Assembly (NCBI GenBank): GCA_965248395.1
Contig: OZ252103.1
Span: 2,666,001-2,730,000 of the forward strand
Direction of reading: 5' to 3'
DNA: 64,000 nt
Source of the DNA: JAAXHH01 sp965248395
GTDB lineage: Bacteria; JAAXHH01
This document shows, piece after piece, positions 43,730-52,564 of this stretch (within the stretch, counting starts at the first letter, position 1; each line of letters opens with the position of its first letter). The notes below the pieces were generated by a model, which had not been told where the DNA came from, did no database searches, and saw only the letters and a program-made list of their open reading frames with translations. The translations under genes and the position numbers were made by a program.

Positions 43730-44692
43730 ATGGCATCGAAAACTACGACGGTAGGTATAGGCACGGGAAGCAACCGCCGTGAGAACGTGCGCGTCGCGGT
43801 GGAACGCTCGGCCCCGCAACTGGCCTCCCGTATCCGGGAAGAGGTCATGCTCAAACCCAATTTCCTGTCCGGCACCAACCCGGTGGTATGCACTCACCCG
43901 GACGCGGTCCGCGGTGTACTTGACGTCATCACGACCCTGCCCAATAGACCGCGAAGGGTCCTGATCGCCGAAGGCGGCAACGAGAGCGTATCGGGTGAAG
44001 TCTTCCGCCACATGGGGTACACCGACATTCCGGACGAATATGACATCCCGATCGAACTGGTGGACCTGAACCGGGAAACGCGCTGGCGCAACACCCGGGT
44101 ATACATGGTCGACGGCACCTGGACCACGGTGAGGATGCCGCGCACCGTGCTGGATTGCCCCTGCGTCATTTCTGTCGCCGTGGCCAAGACCCACGACGGC
44201 GCCATGGTTACCCTGGCGCTGAAGAACCTCATCATGGGCACGATATTGAAGAGAGACCGTATCAAGGTGCACGGCTACACGACCCACCACGACAGGCGCC
44301 ACCCGCAGGAAGCCCGGGCCCTCAGCAGGAACCTGATCCGCCTCGCCCGTCACCTTTACCCCCACTACAGCGTGGTGGACGGCACGGTGGGCATCCAGGG
44401 CAATGGACCGGGGGGGACCGACACCGTACCCCTCGGGCTGGCGGCGGCCGGTGAGGACACCATCGCCGTGGACGCCGTCATCTCGAAGGCCATGGGGTTC
44501 GATCCCCTGGAAGTGGGAACGGTGTTCTACGGGGACGCCATCGGCCTGGGTGTGGGCGAACTGGAACGCATTCGTGTAATCGGCGGCCGATTGGAGGAAC
44601 TGGCCATGTCCTTCAAAGGTCACGAAACCATCGACCTGCAGCGCCAGTGGGCCATCGAAGGCGCGTGGGAATCGGCGGCTGTCGGGGGTTGA
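43730..44692 (+). CDS. DUF362 domain protein
   Basis: A 320-residue DUF362 protein: VMLKPNFLSGTNPVVCTHPDAVRGVLD near the N-terminus, a middle section PCVISVAVAKTHDGAMVTLALKNLIMG, and VVDGTVGIQGNGPGGTD near residue 225. It lacks the C-terminal ferredoxin ligands found in some members. I choose the ATG at 43730, which has the near-perfect AAGGAGGTGA five bases upstream, over the ATG at 43715 that overlaps the mqnA stop. It is the last gene of the menaquinone cluster; a role in that pathway is possible but unproven. Confidence 0.88.
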   Translation: MASKTTTVGIGTGSNRRENVRVAVERSAPQLASRIREEVMLKPNFLSGTNPVVCTHPDAVRGVLDVITTLPNRPRRVLIAEGGNESVSGEVFRHMGYTDIPDEYDIPIELVDLNRETRWRNTRVYMVDGTWTTVRMPRTVLDCPCVISVAVAKTHDGAMVTLALKNLIMGTILKRDRIKVHGYTTHHDRRHPQEARALSRNLIRLARHLYPHYSVVDGTVGIQGNGPGGTDTVPLGLAAAGEDTIAVDAVISKAMGFDPLEVGTVFYGDAIGLGVGELERIRVIGGRLEELAMSFKGHETIDLQRQWAIEGAWESAAVGG

Positions 44693-44750
44693 AACGACAG
44701 TTCGTTAAAACTGAAATGGCAAAACAGATTGGTATGCTGCCGGACAGCGG

Positions 44751-45878
44751 TCAGTGACCCGGCAACGCCTCTGCGACGCGAAGCACCTCTTCTTCAGTGT
44801 TGTAGAAGTGCGGTGAAATGCGTATGCCGCCCCCTCGGCGGGCGCCGATAATCTGGCGGCTGCGCAGTGTGCGATGCAGGTTCTCCGTCTCGTGGACATC
44901 GCTGTTGAAGGTCACGATTCCGGACCATTCGGATTCGCCGCGGGGACTCAGGACGCGGTACCCCGCGTTGCGCAGTTCTTCGACGAGCAGGTCGGTCAAC
45001 CCGCGCAACCTGTTCTGCACCACCTCGATACCCACCTCCAGCAGCAGGTCCAGCGAAGCCCCAAGCGCGTGAATGCCCAGCGTGTTGTGGGAACCGCATT
45101 CGAAGCGCCGCGCCGTCGGCGCCGGCGTCGAATCGTACGAATCGTAGTTGCCCGCGTCGGCCACCGAATTCCATCCCACCTCGTAGAGCTTCAGTCGAGC
45201 CGTCATGTGTGGCGCGCAGTAGAAGATACCGATCCCTTCGGGACTCAAGAGCCACTTGTGGCCATCGGCCGTCAGGATGTCTATACCCATCTCCTCCACG
45301 TCCACGGGGGTCTGGCCGAGGGACTGTATGGCGTCGACTACGAAAAAGACGCCCCTTTCCCGGCATATAGAGCCGACCGCTGCGATGTCGTTGCGGAATC
45401 CATTACCATATTCCACGTGACTGATGGAAACGGCGCGGGTCCTTGCATCGATCATATCCGAGATCGCGTCCACCGACAGGCGTCCGTCAACGGACTTGAC
45501 CATCCGCGTTTCCACGCCGCTTTGAGAAAGATTCAGCCAGGGATAAACGTTGGATGGGAATTCCAGGTCGTTCAGGACCACGTTGTCGCCGGATCGCCAG
45601 TCTATGCCATTGGCGGCGAAACACAACCCTTCCGTGGTATTCTTGACGAAGGCGATCTGTTCGGGCGTGGTGTTGATCAGCAGGGCCGCACGCGACCTGG
45701 TCGTTTCGATGGCCGCCTCCCAGTCGGGATAGTGGGAAGCGGCGTACTCGTTGAAGTCCGCTGCGTAGGCCTGTACCGCCTCGCGGGCGCGCCCGGGCAG
45801 TGTGCCGACCGCAGCATGGTTCAGGTAGGTACAGTGATGGACAACGGGGAATTCCCGGCGAATGCGGTCCAGGTTCAA
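44751..45878 (-). CDS. Class V aminotransferase (cysteine-desulfurase-like fold)
   Basis: A 375-residue fold-type I PLP enzyme. It has YLNHAAVGTLPGRAREAV at the N-terminus, VKNTTEGLCFAANGI, the PLP aspartate in VVDAIQSLGQTPVD and the PLP lysine in TADGHKWLLSPEG near residue 207. There is no IscS-type catalytic cysteine loop that I can place, so an isopenicillin-N-epimerase-like or kynureninase-like member fits better than a desulfurase. The start is TTG at 45878 without a clear ribosome site. Substrate unknown. Confidence 0.88.
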   Translation of the reverse strand: MNLDRIRREFPVVHHCTYLNHAAVGTLPGRAREAVQAYAADFNEYAASHYPDWEAAIETTRSRAALLINTTPEQIAFVKNTTEGLCFAANGIDWRSGDNVVLNDLEFPSNVYPWLNLSQSGVETRMVKSVDGRLSVDAISDMIDARTRAVSISHVEYGNGFRNDIAAVGSICRERGVFFVVDAIQSLGQTPVDVEEMGIDILTADGHKWLLSPEGIGIFYCAPHMTARLKLYEVGWNSVADAGNYDSYDSTPAPTARRFECGSHNTLGIHALGASLDLLLEVGIEVVQNRLRGLTDLLVEELRNAGYRVLSPRGESEWSGIVTFNSDVHETENLHRTLRSRQIIGARRGGGIRISPHFYNTEEEVLRVAEALPGH

Positions 45879-45956
45879 TATAGGCCGGTCCGGATCGACG
45901 TGGCTGAGCGGGGAAGGGCAGTGATAGTTTCTTGAACTAGCAGGACTGCGACCTGA

Positions 45957-46289
45957 TCAGAAACTCGCCGCGGCATCCTCTGCCGAGTCGAAAATATTGA
46001 AAACGGAGCCCAGACGGGTAATGACGACCAGCACGTTGTGCGTACGTTCACTCAAGTTGGCCAGCTTAAGGTCGCCTCCGGCCTCTCGGAGGGTCTTGGC
46101 GCCGCCAACGAGGGCGCCGACGCCCGAACTGCTGATGAGGTTTACCTTGCTGAGGTCGACTACGGCCGCGGTCGTACCCTCGGACTTCAATGCCCTCAGG
46201 CGGTCATGAAAGGCGGACACCTCGGGATCGCCGAGGAAGCTGCCGGCGAGTTTGATTACCGTTACATCGTTAATCCTGCGTTCGTTCAT
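45957..46289 (-). CDS. STAS domain protein (anti-sigma factor antagonist type)
   Basis: A 110-residue single STAS domain like SpoIIAA/RsbV: INDVTVIKLAGSF at the start, then VVDLSKVNLISSSGVGALVGG with the phosphorylatable serine region (about residues 55-62) and a C-terminal RLGSVFNIFDSAEDA. I start at the ATG at 46289, seven bases after GGAGGGG; a longer frame to 46358 has none. No partner anti-sigma kinase or phosphatase is nearby, so its partner must lie elsewhere if it works in that way. It has its own promoter. Confidence 0.92.
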   Translation of the reverse strand: MNERRINDVTVIKLAGSFLGDPEVSAFHDRLRALKSEGTTAAVVDLSKVNLISSSGVGALVGGAKTLREAGGDLKLANLSERTHNVLVVITRLGSVFNIFDSAEDAAASF

Positions 46290-46349
46290 TACGCGTCCCC
46301 TCCGTCTATACGCTGCTACTGCGAATACCGGCCACTGGATTGTGCCATT

Positions 46350-46378
46350 ATTAAACACCTCGCACAGGATTACCGCAA
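46350..46378 (-). promoter_or_regulatory. Promoter for the STAS gene
   Basis: On the minus strand TTGCGG (46378-46373), a 17-bp spacer and TTTAAT (46355-46350). The leader is about 54 nt. Confidence 0.5.
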
Positions 46379-46481
46379 GGATAAATTACGATGGACCAGA
46401 CCGAACTTCCCGGGGCGCGAAGACTGCCGGGAAGTGGATCGGGCGGCGGCGTGTGTCCATTGACGCCCACCCGTCAGGCGG

Positions 46482-48176
46482 TCAGGGATTCGACGCGAAA
46501 ACCTCGGGCTCGGCGCTGCCGGCCTTGTATCCCGGACAGAATCCCTTCTCGATGTAGGGACAGGGACTCCTGGCGATGATCACGCGAATTCCCGACTGTT
46601 TAAGGCCTTCCCCGAGCACGTCCCGCGTCCGGGATTCGTCCCAGGGGTCAATGGTCTCGTTCAGCGAGACCGGGCAGGCGTCCACGATATCGTCTATACT
46701 GAGTGGCGTCGTCTCGTGACCGAGTTCGATTCCGCCCAGGTTGGGCGTGCCCTGGAACCCCGACAGGGCCGTCGTGGCATTGTCCAGGATGAGCACGAGC
46801 AGGTTCGACCCCTGGTGGGCCACGTTGAAGAGGGCGTTGGCGCTCAGGTGAAAGAAGTCCGAGTCCCCGACGACGGCGATCACCGGATCGGTCACCCCTG
46901 ATAGTACGAGCCCGGAGGCGATACCGATGCTCGACCCCATGGAGTACTTCACGTCGAGCATTTCGAAGGGCGGCGTGTTGATCTTGATCGCGCAGCCCGG
47001 ATCCACTACGTACACCGGCGAAAGGCCGAATTGGCCGCTCAATTCGCGCAGGATTTCGAAGACGGGCGTGTATGGACAGTTTTCAGGCAGACCGGCCTGG
47101 CTGGGCAGGTATTTCATTTCGTCTTCGGGGGAAAAGGTTCGAGCGGGTTTGAATCCGGGCCAGAACCCGGCCAGCGCTTCCGCGATCTGCCAGCGGAACA
47201 ACTCGCCCTCCCTCGACACGTGCTTGTCGTGCTTGCCGCAGATCGCCGTCGAGATCTTCGCATCGTAGGAGATCGACTTGATCAACGTTTCGAGAAAGGG
47301 TTCGTTCTCTTCCAGGATCAGGGTCTTATCCGTCGAACGAAGGAATCCGATGATCTGGCCGGCGGGTAGGGGCCACAGGGTGGACAGCTTGAATATGGAA
47401 AGATCGGACGTATCCACGCCCTGAAGCACGTCCATCAACTTGGTGTGAATCACGCCCGCGGCTATGATACCGATCTTCCCCGTCCCGGTCACTGCGTTGA
47501 ATTCCGCGGATTCGTACTGCCGTGAAACCGATTCCAGGCGATCGTGCAGCCGTCTGTGCAACTGGACGGCGTTTCCGGGAACCGATATCCAACGCATGGG
47601 ATGCCGTTCGAAAGCATGGGGCTGTACGAAAGTTGAACGCGGGATTTCTGGCAGGTCCACTTCTTCTTTCAACGCACCGAAAGTTTTCGTAATGCGAACG
47701 ATGACGGGCATCTGCATTTCACGGGAAAGCCGGAAGGCCGCCCGCGTCATCGCCATCCCCTCGGAGGGGGTCGCCGGTTCCAGCATGGGCAGTTCGGTAC
47801 CCCAGGCTATTGGACGGGTATCCTGGTCGTTCTGTGAGGCCCAGGCCCCCGGATCGTCCCCGAGAAGTATGACCAGCCCCGCGCCGACGTCCGTGAGGTT
47901 GGCGACCATGACGGGATCCAGCGCGACGTTGAACCCGACGCCCTTGCAGCCCATCAGGGCCGGAACTCCTCCGATAGACGCACCGACCGCCGTTTCGAAG
48001 GCGACTTTTTCGTTGGTGGACCACTCGACATGCAACCCGTGGCTTTCCACGAAGGCGCGTAGGAATTCGATAGTACTGCTGCTGGGTGAACCGGGATAGC
48101 TCGTCGCCACCGCGACACCGGACTGCAACGCGCCGTAAGCGATACCTTGGTCACCGGAGATATTCATCCTGGCCAT
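46482..48176 (-). CDS. IorA-like TPP-dependent 2-oxoacid ferredoxin oxidoreductase subunit lacking the ferredoxin domain
   Basis: A 564-residue protein with the order of indolepyruvate ferredoxin oxidoreductase alpha subunit. An N-terminal pyrimidine-binding domain (GDQGIAYGALQSGVAVATSYPGSPS) is followed by a middle domain and a TPP-binding domain with VVGDSDFFHLSANALFN and LDNATTALSG near residue 470. Canonical IorA ends in a domain with two 4Fe-4S clusters; here the protein ends soon after ARSPCPYIEKGFCPG, so those ligands are absent. No IorB gene is close. Start at the ATG at 48176, six bases after AGGAG; the frame is open to 48236. Confidence 0.85.
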   Translation of the reverse strand: MARMNISGDQGIAYGALQSGVAVATSYPGSPSSSTIEFLRAFVESHGLHVEWSTNEKVAFETAVGASIGGVPALMGCKGVGFNVALDPVMVANLTDVGAGLVILLGDDPGAWASQNDQDTRPIAWGTELPMLEPATPSEGMAMTRAAFRLSREMQMPVIVRITKTFGALKEEVDLPEIPRSTFVQPHAFERHPMRWISVPGNAVQLHRRLHDRLESVSRQYESAEFNAVTGTGKIGIIAAGVIHTKLMDVLQGVDTSDLSIFKLSTLWPLPAGQIIGFLRSTDKTLILEENEPFLETLIKSISYDAKISTAICGKHDKHVSREGELFRWQIAEALAGFWPGFKPARTFSPEDEMKYLPSQAGLPENCPYTPVFEILRELSGQFGLSPVYVVDPGCAIKINTPPFEMLDVKYSMGSSIGIASGLVLSGVTDPVIAVVGDSDFFHLSANALFNVAHQGSNLLVLILDNATTALSGFQGTPNLGGIELGHETTPLSIDDIVDACPVSLNETIDPWDESRTRDVLGEGLKQSGIRVIIARSPCPYIEKGFCPGYKAGSAEPEVFASNP

Positions 48177-48221
48177 ATAGTGCTCCTGAACGCGGTCTAT
48201 CGCCCTTTGGATGGACGCGTG

Positions 48222-48250
48222 AATATAGGTTTTCACCCTGTGCCGGTCAA
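48222..48250 (-). promoter_or_regulatory. Promoter for the IorA-like gene
   Basis: On the minus strand TTGACC (48250-48245), a 17-bp spacer and TATATT (48227-48222), giving a leader of about 40 nt. Confidence 0.65.
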
Positions 48251-48285
48251 GCCTTATCCATAAGCGATATACGGGTAGAAACCGC

Positions 48286-48314
48286 TTGCGACCGTTTCGC
48301 CGCCCGGCTATATT
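48286..48314 (+). promoter_or_regulatory. Promoter for the class V aminotransferase at 48432
   Basis: TTGCGA (48286-48291), a 17-bp spacer and TATATT (48309-48314). The leader is about 110 nt and contains a hairpin at 48340-48381. Confidence 0.55.
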
Positions 48315-48339
48315 TCACCTTTCCAATCAACGGTATTGT

Positions 48340-48381
48340 TCCAGGACCAATCGAAACATGGTTAACCGAACCGGTCCTGGA
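48340..48381 (+). promoter_or_regulatory. Leader inverted repeat (9-bp stem) with an internal palindrome
   Basis: TCCAGGACC (48340-48348) and GGTCCTGGA (48373-48381) pair perfectly around a 24-nt loop that itself contains the palindrome GGTTAACC (48359-48366). It lies between the predicted start site (about 48321) and the start codon. There is no T-run, so it is not a simple terminator. Confidence 0.5.
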
Positions 48382-48431
48382 GTTCCGCGCTTTCCACTCC
48401 GATTGTCCACGCAACCTACGGAGATACGGGA

Positions 48432-49700
48432 ATGGCCAAGGATCAGCAAACATCCAGCAAGAAAAAAACGGACGAAAACAGCCGGTATTTCAAGATGGCG
48501 GACACGATCGACGAATTGAAGGCCGTGTTGGGAAGCGCCGGGCCGGGCAAGGTGGACAACGAGGATTACTGGCGCGCAATCCGGGCCCAGTTCCCGTACC
48601 GGGGCTCGAAACTCTATACCAACAACGGAACGGTCGGAATCCTGCCTCACCTGGTCCTGCAGGCCCAGATCGCAACCCTGAAGGAAGCGGAGATACAGGA
48701 CGGGGACACCGGCGGGGTTGCCTATCCCGGTCCCTACGAGGCCCACGAAAAGCTGGCAACGCTGATCAACGCGGACCCGTCCGAAGTCGCCCTGACGCGT
48801 AATTCGACGGAAAGCATGAACATCATCGCCCTGGGGCTCGATCTGAAACCGGAAGACGAAATTCTGACGACGACCCACGAACATTACGGCGGCTGGTCCT
48901 GCTGGCAGCATCGACACGCCGTTCTCGGGAATCCGATTCGCAAACTCGATCTCTACGATCCGCCGGAGGACGAGGACGAGATCGTCGGCCTTTTCGAGGA
49001 AGCCATAAGGCCCGAAACCCGAGTGCTCAGCTTCTGCCACGTCACCTGCACGACGGCTTGGCGACTGCCCGTGCGGAAGATCTGCGCAATGGCACGGAAG
49101 CGGAGGCTCATCACGGTCATCGACGGCGCCCAGTCGGTGGGCATGATCAGGGTCGACCTGAAGGACCTCAACTGCGATTTCTACGTGAGCAGTACGCACA
49201 AGTGGCTGTTCACGCCGAAGGGGACGGGCATGCTATACGTGAACGACGCCGCGCAGGAAAAGATCGGGCTTGGGTACTACACCTCCGGGGGCCGTTTGAC
49301 GGCGAGGCGATTCGAAAACAACGCGTCCCAGAGTTACGCGCCAATGGTCGGATACGCCGTGGCCGTGGATTTCCACAACGCCATCGGCACGGCGTTTATC
49401 GAAGACCGGGGAGCGGCCATGTCGGAATGGCTGAAGACCCGCCTTTCAGTTATACCGGGCGTACGGGTGTGGACCCCCAAGAGCCGTGCCCTTTCCGCCT
49501 CCATGGTTTCCTTCTCCATCGCCGGCATGACCTCATCCGACGTGGGCACGCCGCTTCGTGAAAGGTACCACATCCACAGCCGCGGTCTGCACGAAGGGGG
49601 ATATCACGGCGCCCGTATTTCCTGCGCCATGCACAACAACTATGAAGAGATGGGAAAAGTCGTCAGTGCCGTGCGCCATATCGCGGCAAACAGGTGCTGA
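48432..49700 (+). CDS. Class V aminotransferase (isopenicillin N epimerase-like)
   Basis: A 422-residue PLP enzyme with a lysine-rich N-terminal tail of about 20 residues. Conserved stretches: YTNNGTVGILPHLVLQAQ, LTRNSTESMNIIALGL, the PLP aspartate in TVIDGAQSVGMIRVD and the PLP lysine in SSTHKWLFTPKGTG near residue 256. A long loop (EDEDEIVGLFEEAIRP) is unlike IscS. It belongs to the epimerase/aminotransferase branch of class V. It is a different subgroup from the 44751-45878 enzyme. Substrate unknown; divergent from the IorA-like gene. Confidence 0.88.
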   Translation: MAKDQQTSSKKKTDENSRYFKMADTIDELKAVLGSAGPGKVDNEDYWRAIRAQFPYRGSKLYTNNGTVGILPHLVLQAQIATLKEAEIQDGDTGGVAYPGPYEAHEKLATLINADPSEVALTRNSTESMNIIALGLDLKPEDEILTTTHEHYGGWSCWQHRHAVLGNPIRKLDLYDPPEDEDEIVGLFEEAIRPETRVLSFCHVTCTTAWRLPVRKICAMARKRRLITVIDGAQSVGMIRVDLKDLNCDFYVSSTHKWLFTPKGTGMLYVNDAAQEKIGLGYYTSGGRLTARRFENNASQSYAPMVGYAVAVDFHNAIGTAFIEDRGAAMSEWLKTRLSVIPGVRVWTPKSRALSASMVSFSIAGMTSSDVGTPLRERYHIHSRGLHEGGYHGARISCAMHNNYEEMGKVVSAVRHIAANRC

Positions 49701-49721
49701 AACCAGATTCATTCCTCAATC

Positions 49722-49761
49722 CGCGGCAATGCGCGGAATTGACGCGGCAATGCGCGGAATT
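49722..49761 (+). repeat. Perfect 19-bp tandem direct repeat
   Basis: CGCGGCAATGCGCGGAATT at 49722-49740 and again at 49743-49761, a 21-bp period, in the 81-bp gap between the aminotransferase and acyl-CoA synthetase genes. A direct repeat this exact suggests recent duplication or a paired protein-binding site. Confidence 0.9.
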
Positions 49762-49781
49762 AAACCGTACGGGAGCGGAAC

Positions 49782-51482
49782 ATGTCCGATACTACGCTAT
49801 CCATGCTGACCAGGCTGACCATCAAATCGCTGAAAGATCAGTTGAGTGGGACATTTGCTGAGAACACCGTCCTGAGAATAAAACGAGACGGCGAATACGT
49901 GGAATATACGGGCGGGGAAGCGGCCCGCCGGGCCGACGCGCTGGCCGGCCTGCTCGCATCTCTCGGCCTGCAGCAGGGCGACCGGGTCGCGCTGCTCGCG
50001 GACAACCAGCCCGAGTGGGGTATTGCCTACCTGGCCATCGTCGGGCACGGTATGACGGCGGTTCCCATCGACCGGCTGTTGAAACCCGGTGAGTACCAGC
50101 GTATCCTGGAGGACTCCGGAACGCGGGCCATCGTCGTTTCGGACGCCTTCCGCGACGACCTGCATTCCATCGCCGGTACCCTGCCCGAATTGAAACACGT
50201 GCTGAGCCTGGAAGAAGTCATGGGCAGCGAATCGAATATCGCGGCGCCGGACAGCCAGGTCAGTCCCAACGATCTGGCCGTCCTGATCTATACCTCGGGC
50301 ACGACAGGACAGCCCAAGGGCGTAATGCTTTCCCACAGGAATATCATGTCCAACGTCGTGGCATGCAGCGAGGTCATCTCCATTACGTCCGAGGACAGTT
50401 TCGTATCGGTGCTCCCCCTTCACCATACCTTCGAATGCACCGCGGGGTTTCTCGCGCCGATGTACGTCGGCGCCACCGTCTCCTACGTGGGCAGCCTCAA
50501 GTCGCGGGATATCGTGGACACCATGAAAGACTCCCGGGCAACGATCATGCTGGCCGTCCCGCTGCTGTACGAAAAGATGCATCAGGGGATCATGCGCAAG
50601 GTCAGTACACAGCCCGCGGTGACGAGGACCGTGTTCAATCTCCTGATGGGCGCGGTCAAGGTGGGTGAGAAGTTCAACAGACGAATGGGAACGACCCTGT
50701 TCAAAAGCCTGCGCGATAAGGGCGGACTGGGGACCATCCGGTTCTTCGTGTCCGGCGCCGCGGCGCTGCCTCCCGAGGTGGCCACGGGATTCGACCGCCT
50801 GGGCCTACGCATACTCCAGGGATACGGCCTTACGGAAGCATCGCCGGTCGTGGCGGTCCATCGCGTGGATGAAACCCCGAAGCCCGATTCCGTCGGACCG
50901 GCCATCAGCGGCGTGGAAGTGGAAGTCCTGGACCCGGACGAGACGGGCGTGGGTGAACTCATCGTCCGGGGCGACAACGTGATGCTGGGCTATTACAATA
51001 ATCTCGAGGCCACGGCGGAGGTCCTGAAGGACGGTACGCTGTATACGGGCGATTCGGGATGGATCGACGAGGACGGCCATCTGCACATCGCGGGTCGCCT
51101 GAAGAACGTGATCGTTACCCGGGCGGGCAAAAACATCTATCCGGAAGAAATCGAGGGCGAACTCGTCCTCAGTCCCTACATCGCCGAGGTGCTCGTTTTC
51201 GGCGCCGAGGACGCCGCCTCCGGTGAAGAGTACGTCAGGGCGGTCGTGGTCCCGGATTTCGAATACCTGGAACAGGAGGGTACGCCGACCGACGACGACA
51301 CCCTCACCAGGCTCATTAACCATGAGGTCCGGGAGCGATGCAGGAATCTCGCGGACTACAAGCGGGTCCGGGAAGTGGAACTTCGCAGGGAGGAGTTTTC
51401 CAAGACGTCCACCCGCAAGATCAAGCGATTCCTGTTCCAGTCCGGACAGGCCGGCCAATCCGAAGACTCGGCGTCCCAGTGA
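49782..51482 (+). CDS. AMP-binding long-chain acyl-CoA synthetase-like protein
   Basis: A 566-residue adenylate-forming enzyme that activates a fatty acid to acyl-CoA via acyl-AMP. The ATP loop is YTSGTTGQPKGVMLSH (about residue 172), the A5 motif is YGLTEASPV (about 348), the hinge region is GDSGWIDEDGHLHIAGRLKN, and the C-terminal catalytic lysine is in TSTRKIKRFLF. The C-terminal hydrophilic tail is short. The start has GGAG upstream. Chain length preference cannot be told; a long-chain type fits best. Confidence 0.92.
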   Translation: MSDTTLSMLTRLTIKSLKDQLSGTFAENTVLRIKRDGEYVEYTGGEAARRADALAGLLASLGLQQGDRVALLADNQPEWGIAYLAIVGHGMTAVPIDRLLKPGEYQRILEDSGTRAIVVSDAFRDDLHSIAGTLPELKHVLSLEEVMGSESNIAAPDSQVSPNDLAVLIYTSGTTGQPKGVMLSHRNIMSNVVACSEVISITSEDSFVSVLPLHHTFECTAGFLAPMYVGATVSYVGSLKSRDIVDTMKDSRATIMLAVPLLYEKMHQGIMRKVSTQPAVTRTVFNLLMGAVKVGEKFNRRMGTTLFKSLRDKGGLGTIRFFVSGAAALPPEVATGFDRLGLRILQGYGLTEASPVVAVHRVDETPKPDSVGPAISGVEVEVLDPDETGVGELIVRGDNVMLGYYNNLEATAEVLKDGTLYTGDSGWIDEDGHLHIAGRLKNVIVTRAGKNIYPEEIEGELVLSPYIAEVLVFGAEDAASGEEYVRAVVVPDFEYLEQEGTPTDDDTLTRLINHEVRERCRNLADYKRVREVELRREEFSKTSTRKIKRFLFQSGQAGQSEDSASQ

Positions 51483-51521
51483 GGGAGATATCGCGATCGC
51501 GGGAAAGTGGAATCGTGATCG

Positions 51522-52526
51522 ATGGATAATATGCAACACTCAACCGACCCGGAACCGGCGCCGCGCTCCTCGGATAACACGCTCCCGAATTCAACGACTA
51601 CGGCCGAAACAGGGCGCCAGGGCACGCAGTGGCGCCGTCCCGTCATCCTGTTTGCGTGTACCGTGCTGACCACGCTCGTTTCCGGGACGATCATGGAAAA
51701 CGGCGCGGTCCCGCCCCTGGTCGTCCTGCTGAGACTTTTGACGTACCCGGCGCTCCTGCTGGACGGACTGCCCTTTTCCCTTTCGGTGCTCGGTATTCTC
51801 ATGGCCCACGAAATGGGGCACTATCTCTATGCCAGGTGGTATGGCGTCGGCACGTCCCTACCCCATTTCATCCCTTCGCCCCTCTTCTTCATCACGCCGA
51901 ATCCGGGCACCTTCGGCGCGGTCATTGTCACCCGGGCACCCTACCCGCACCGGCAGGCCCTGATGGATATCGGCGCGGCCGGTCCCATAGCGGGCTTCAT
52001 CGTGGCGGTACCGATCATGGCCTACAGTCTTGTCGGGGCCAGGGTGGATGTCATTCCCGCGGAAGGGGGAGGGCTGTACCTGGGTGAACCGCTTGTATTT
52101 CAATTTCTCGCCTACCTGATACACGGCCCGCTGCCCGAGCACTACACGATTTACCTGGATACCGTGGGGCTGGCGGCATGGTTCGGCTGCCTGGTCACGA
52201 TGCTCAACCTGCTGCCCGTGGGACAACTGGACGGTGGCCACATTCTCTACGCCTTCACAGGAGGCGCGGCCCGGGGAAGGCGTCTCCAGAGGAGCCTGGC
52301 GCTGGCGAGTTTCCTGGCGTTGGCCGTGCTGGGCATGTACTCGCCCGGATGGTGGGTGTTCGGGGCGTTACTGCTGTTGATGGCCAGGTTCAGTGGTTTC
52401 AGACATCCCGCGCCGATCGACGATGCCGCGCCGCTGCCCAGGCACAGCAAGTTGCTGGGATGGCTGGCGGTACTGGTCTTTATTCAAACCTGTATGCCCG
52501 TGCCGATTTCGTTTACGGGTCCGTAA
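51522..52526 (+). CDS. Site-2-protease-like M50 membrane metalloprotease
   Basis: A 334-residue intramembrane zinc protease. The catalytic HExxH is HEMGHYLYARWYG near residue 92 and the distal zinc ligand is in LPVGQLDGGHILYAF near residue 238. There are five to six further hydrophobic helices. There is no PDZ domain, unlike RseP, so it belongs to the short SREBP-protease-like group. It lies 39 bp after the acyl-CoA synthetase gene. Confidence 0.93.
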   Translation: MDNMQHSTDPEPAPRSSDNTLPNSTTTAETGRQGTQWRRPVILFACTVLTTLVSGTIMENGAVPPLVVLLRLLTYPALLLDGLPFSLSVLGILMAHEMGHYLYARWYGVGTSLPHFIPSPLFFITPNPGTFGAVIVTRAPYPHRQALMDIGAAGPIAGFIVAVPIMAYSLVGARVDVIPAEGGGLYLGEPLVFQFLAYLIHGPLPEHYTIYLDTVGLAAWFGCLVTMLNLLPVGQLDGGHILYAFTGGAARGRRLQRSLALASFLALAVLGMYSPGWWVFGALLLLMARFSGFRHPAPIDDAAPLPRHSKLLGWLAVLVFIQTCMPVPISFTGP

Positions 52527-52564
52527 CCGGGATCGTCATGGCGGGAGAAGCCGGAGAGAAGGAG

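Noticed and set aside
45926..45965. 7-bp inverted repeat AGTTTCT/AGAAACT around the STAS stop codon
   Set aside because: The stem is short and AT-rich with a long loop and no T-run, so neither a terminator nor a site can be supported.
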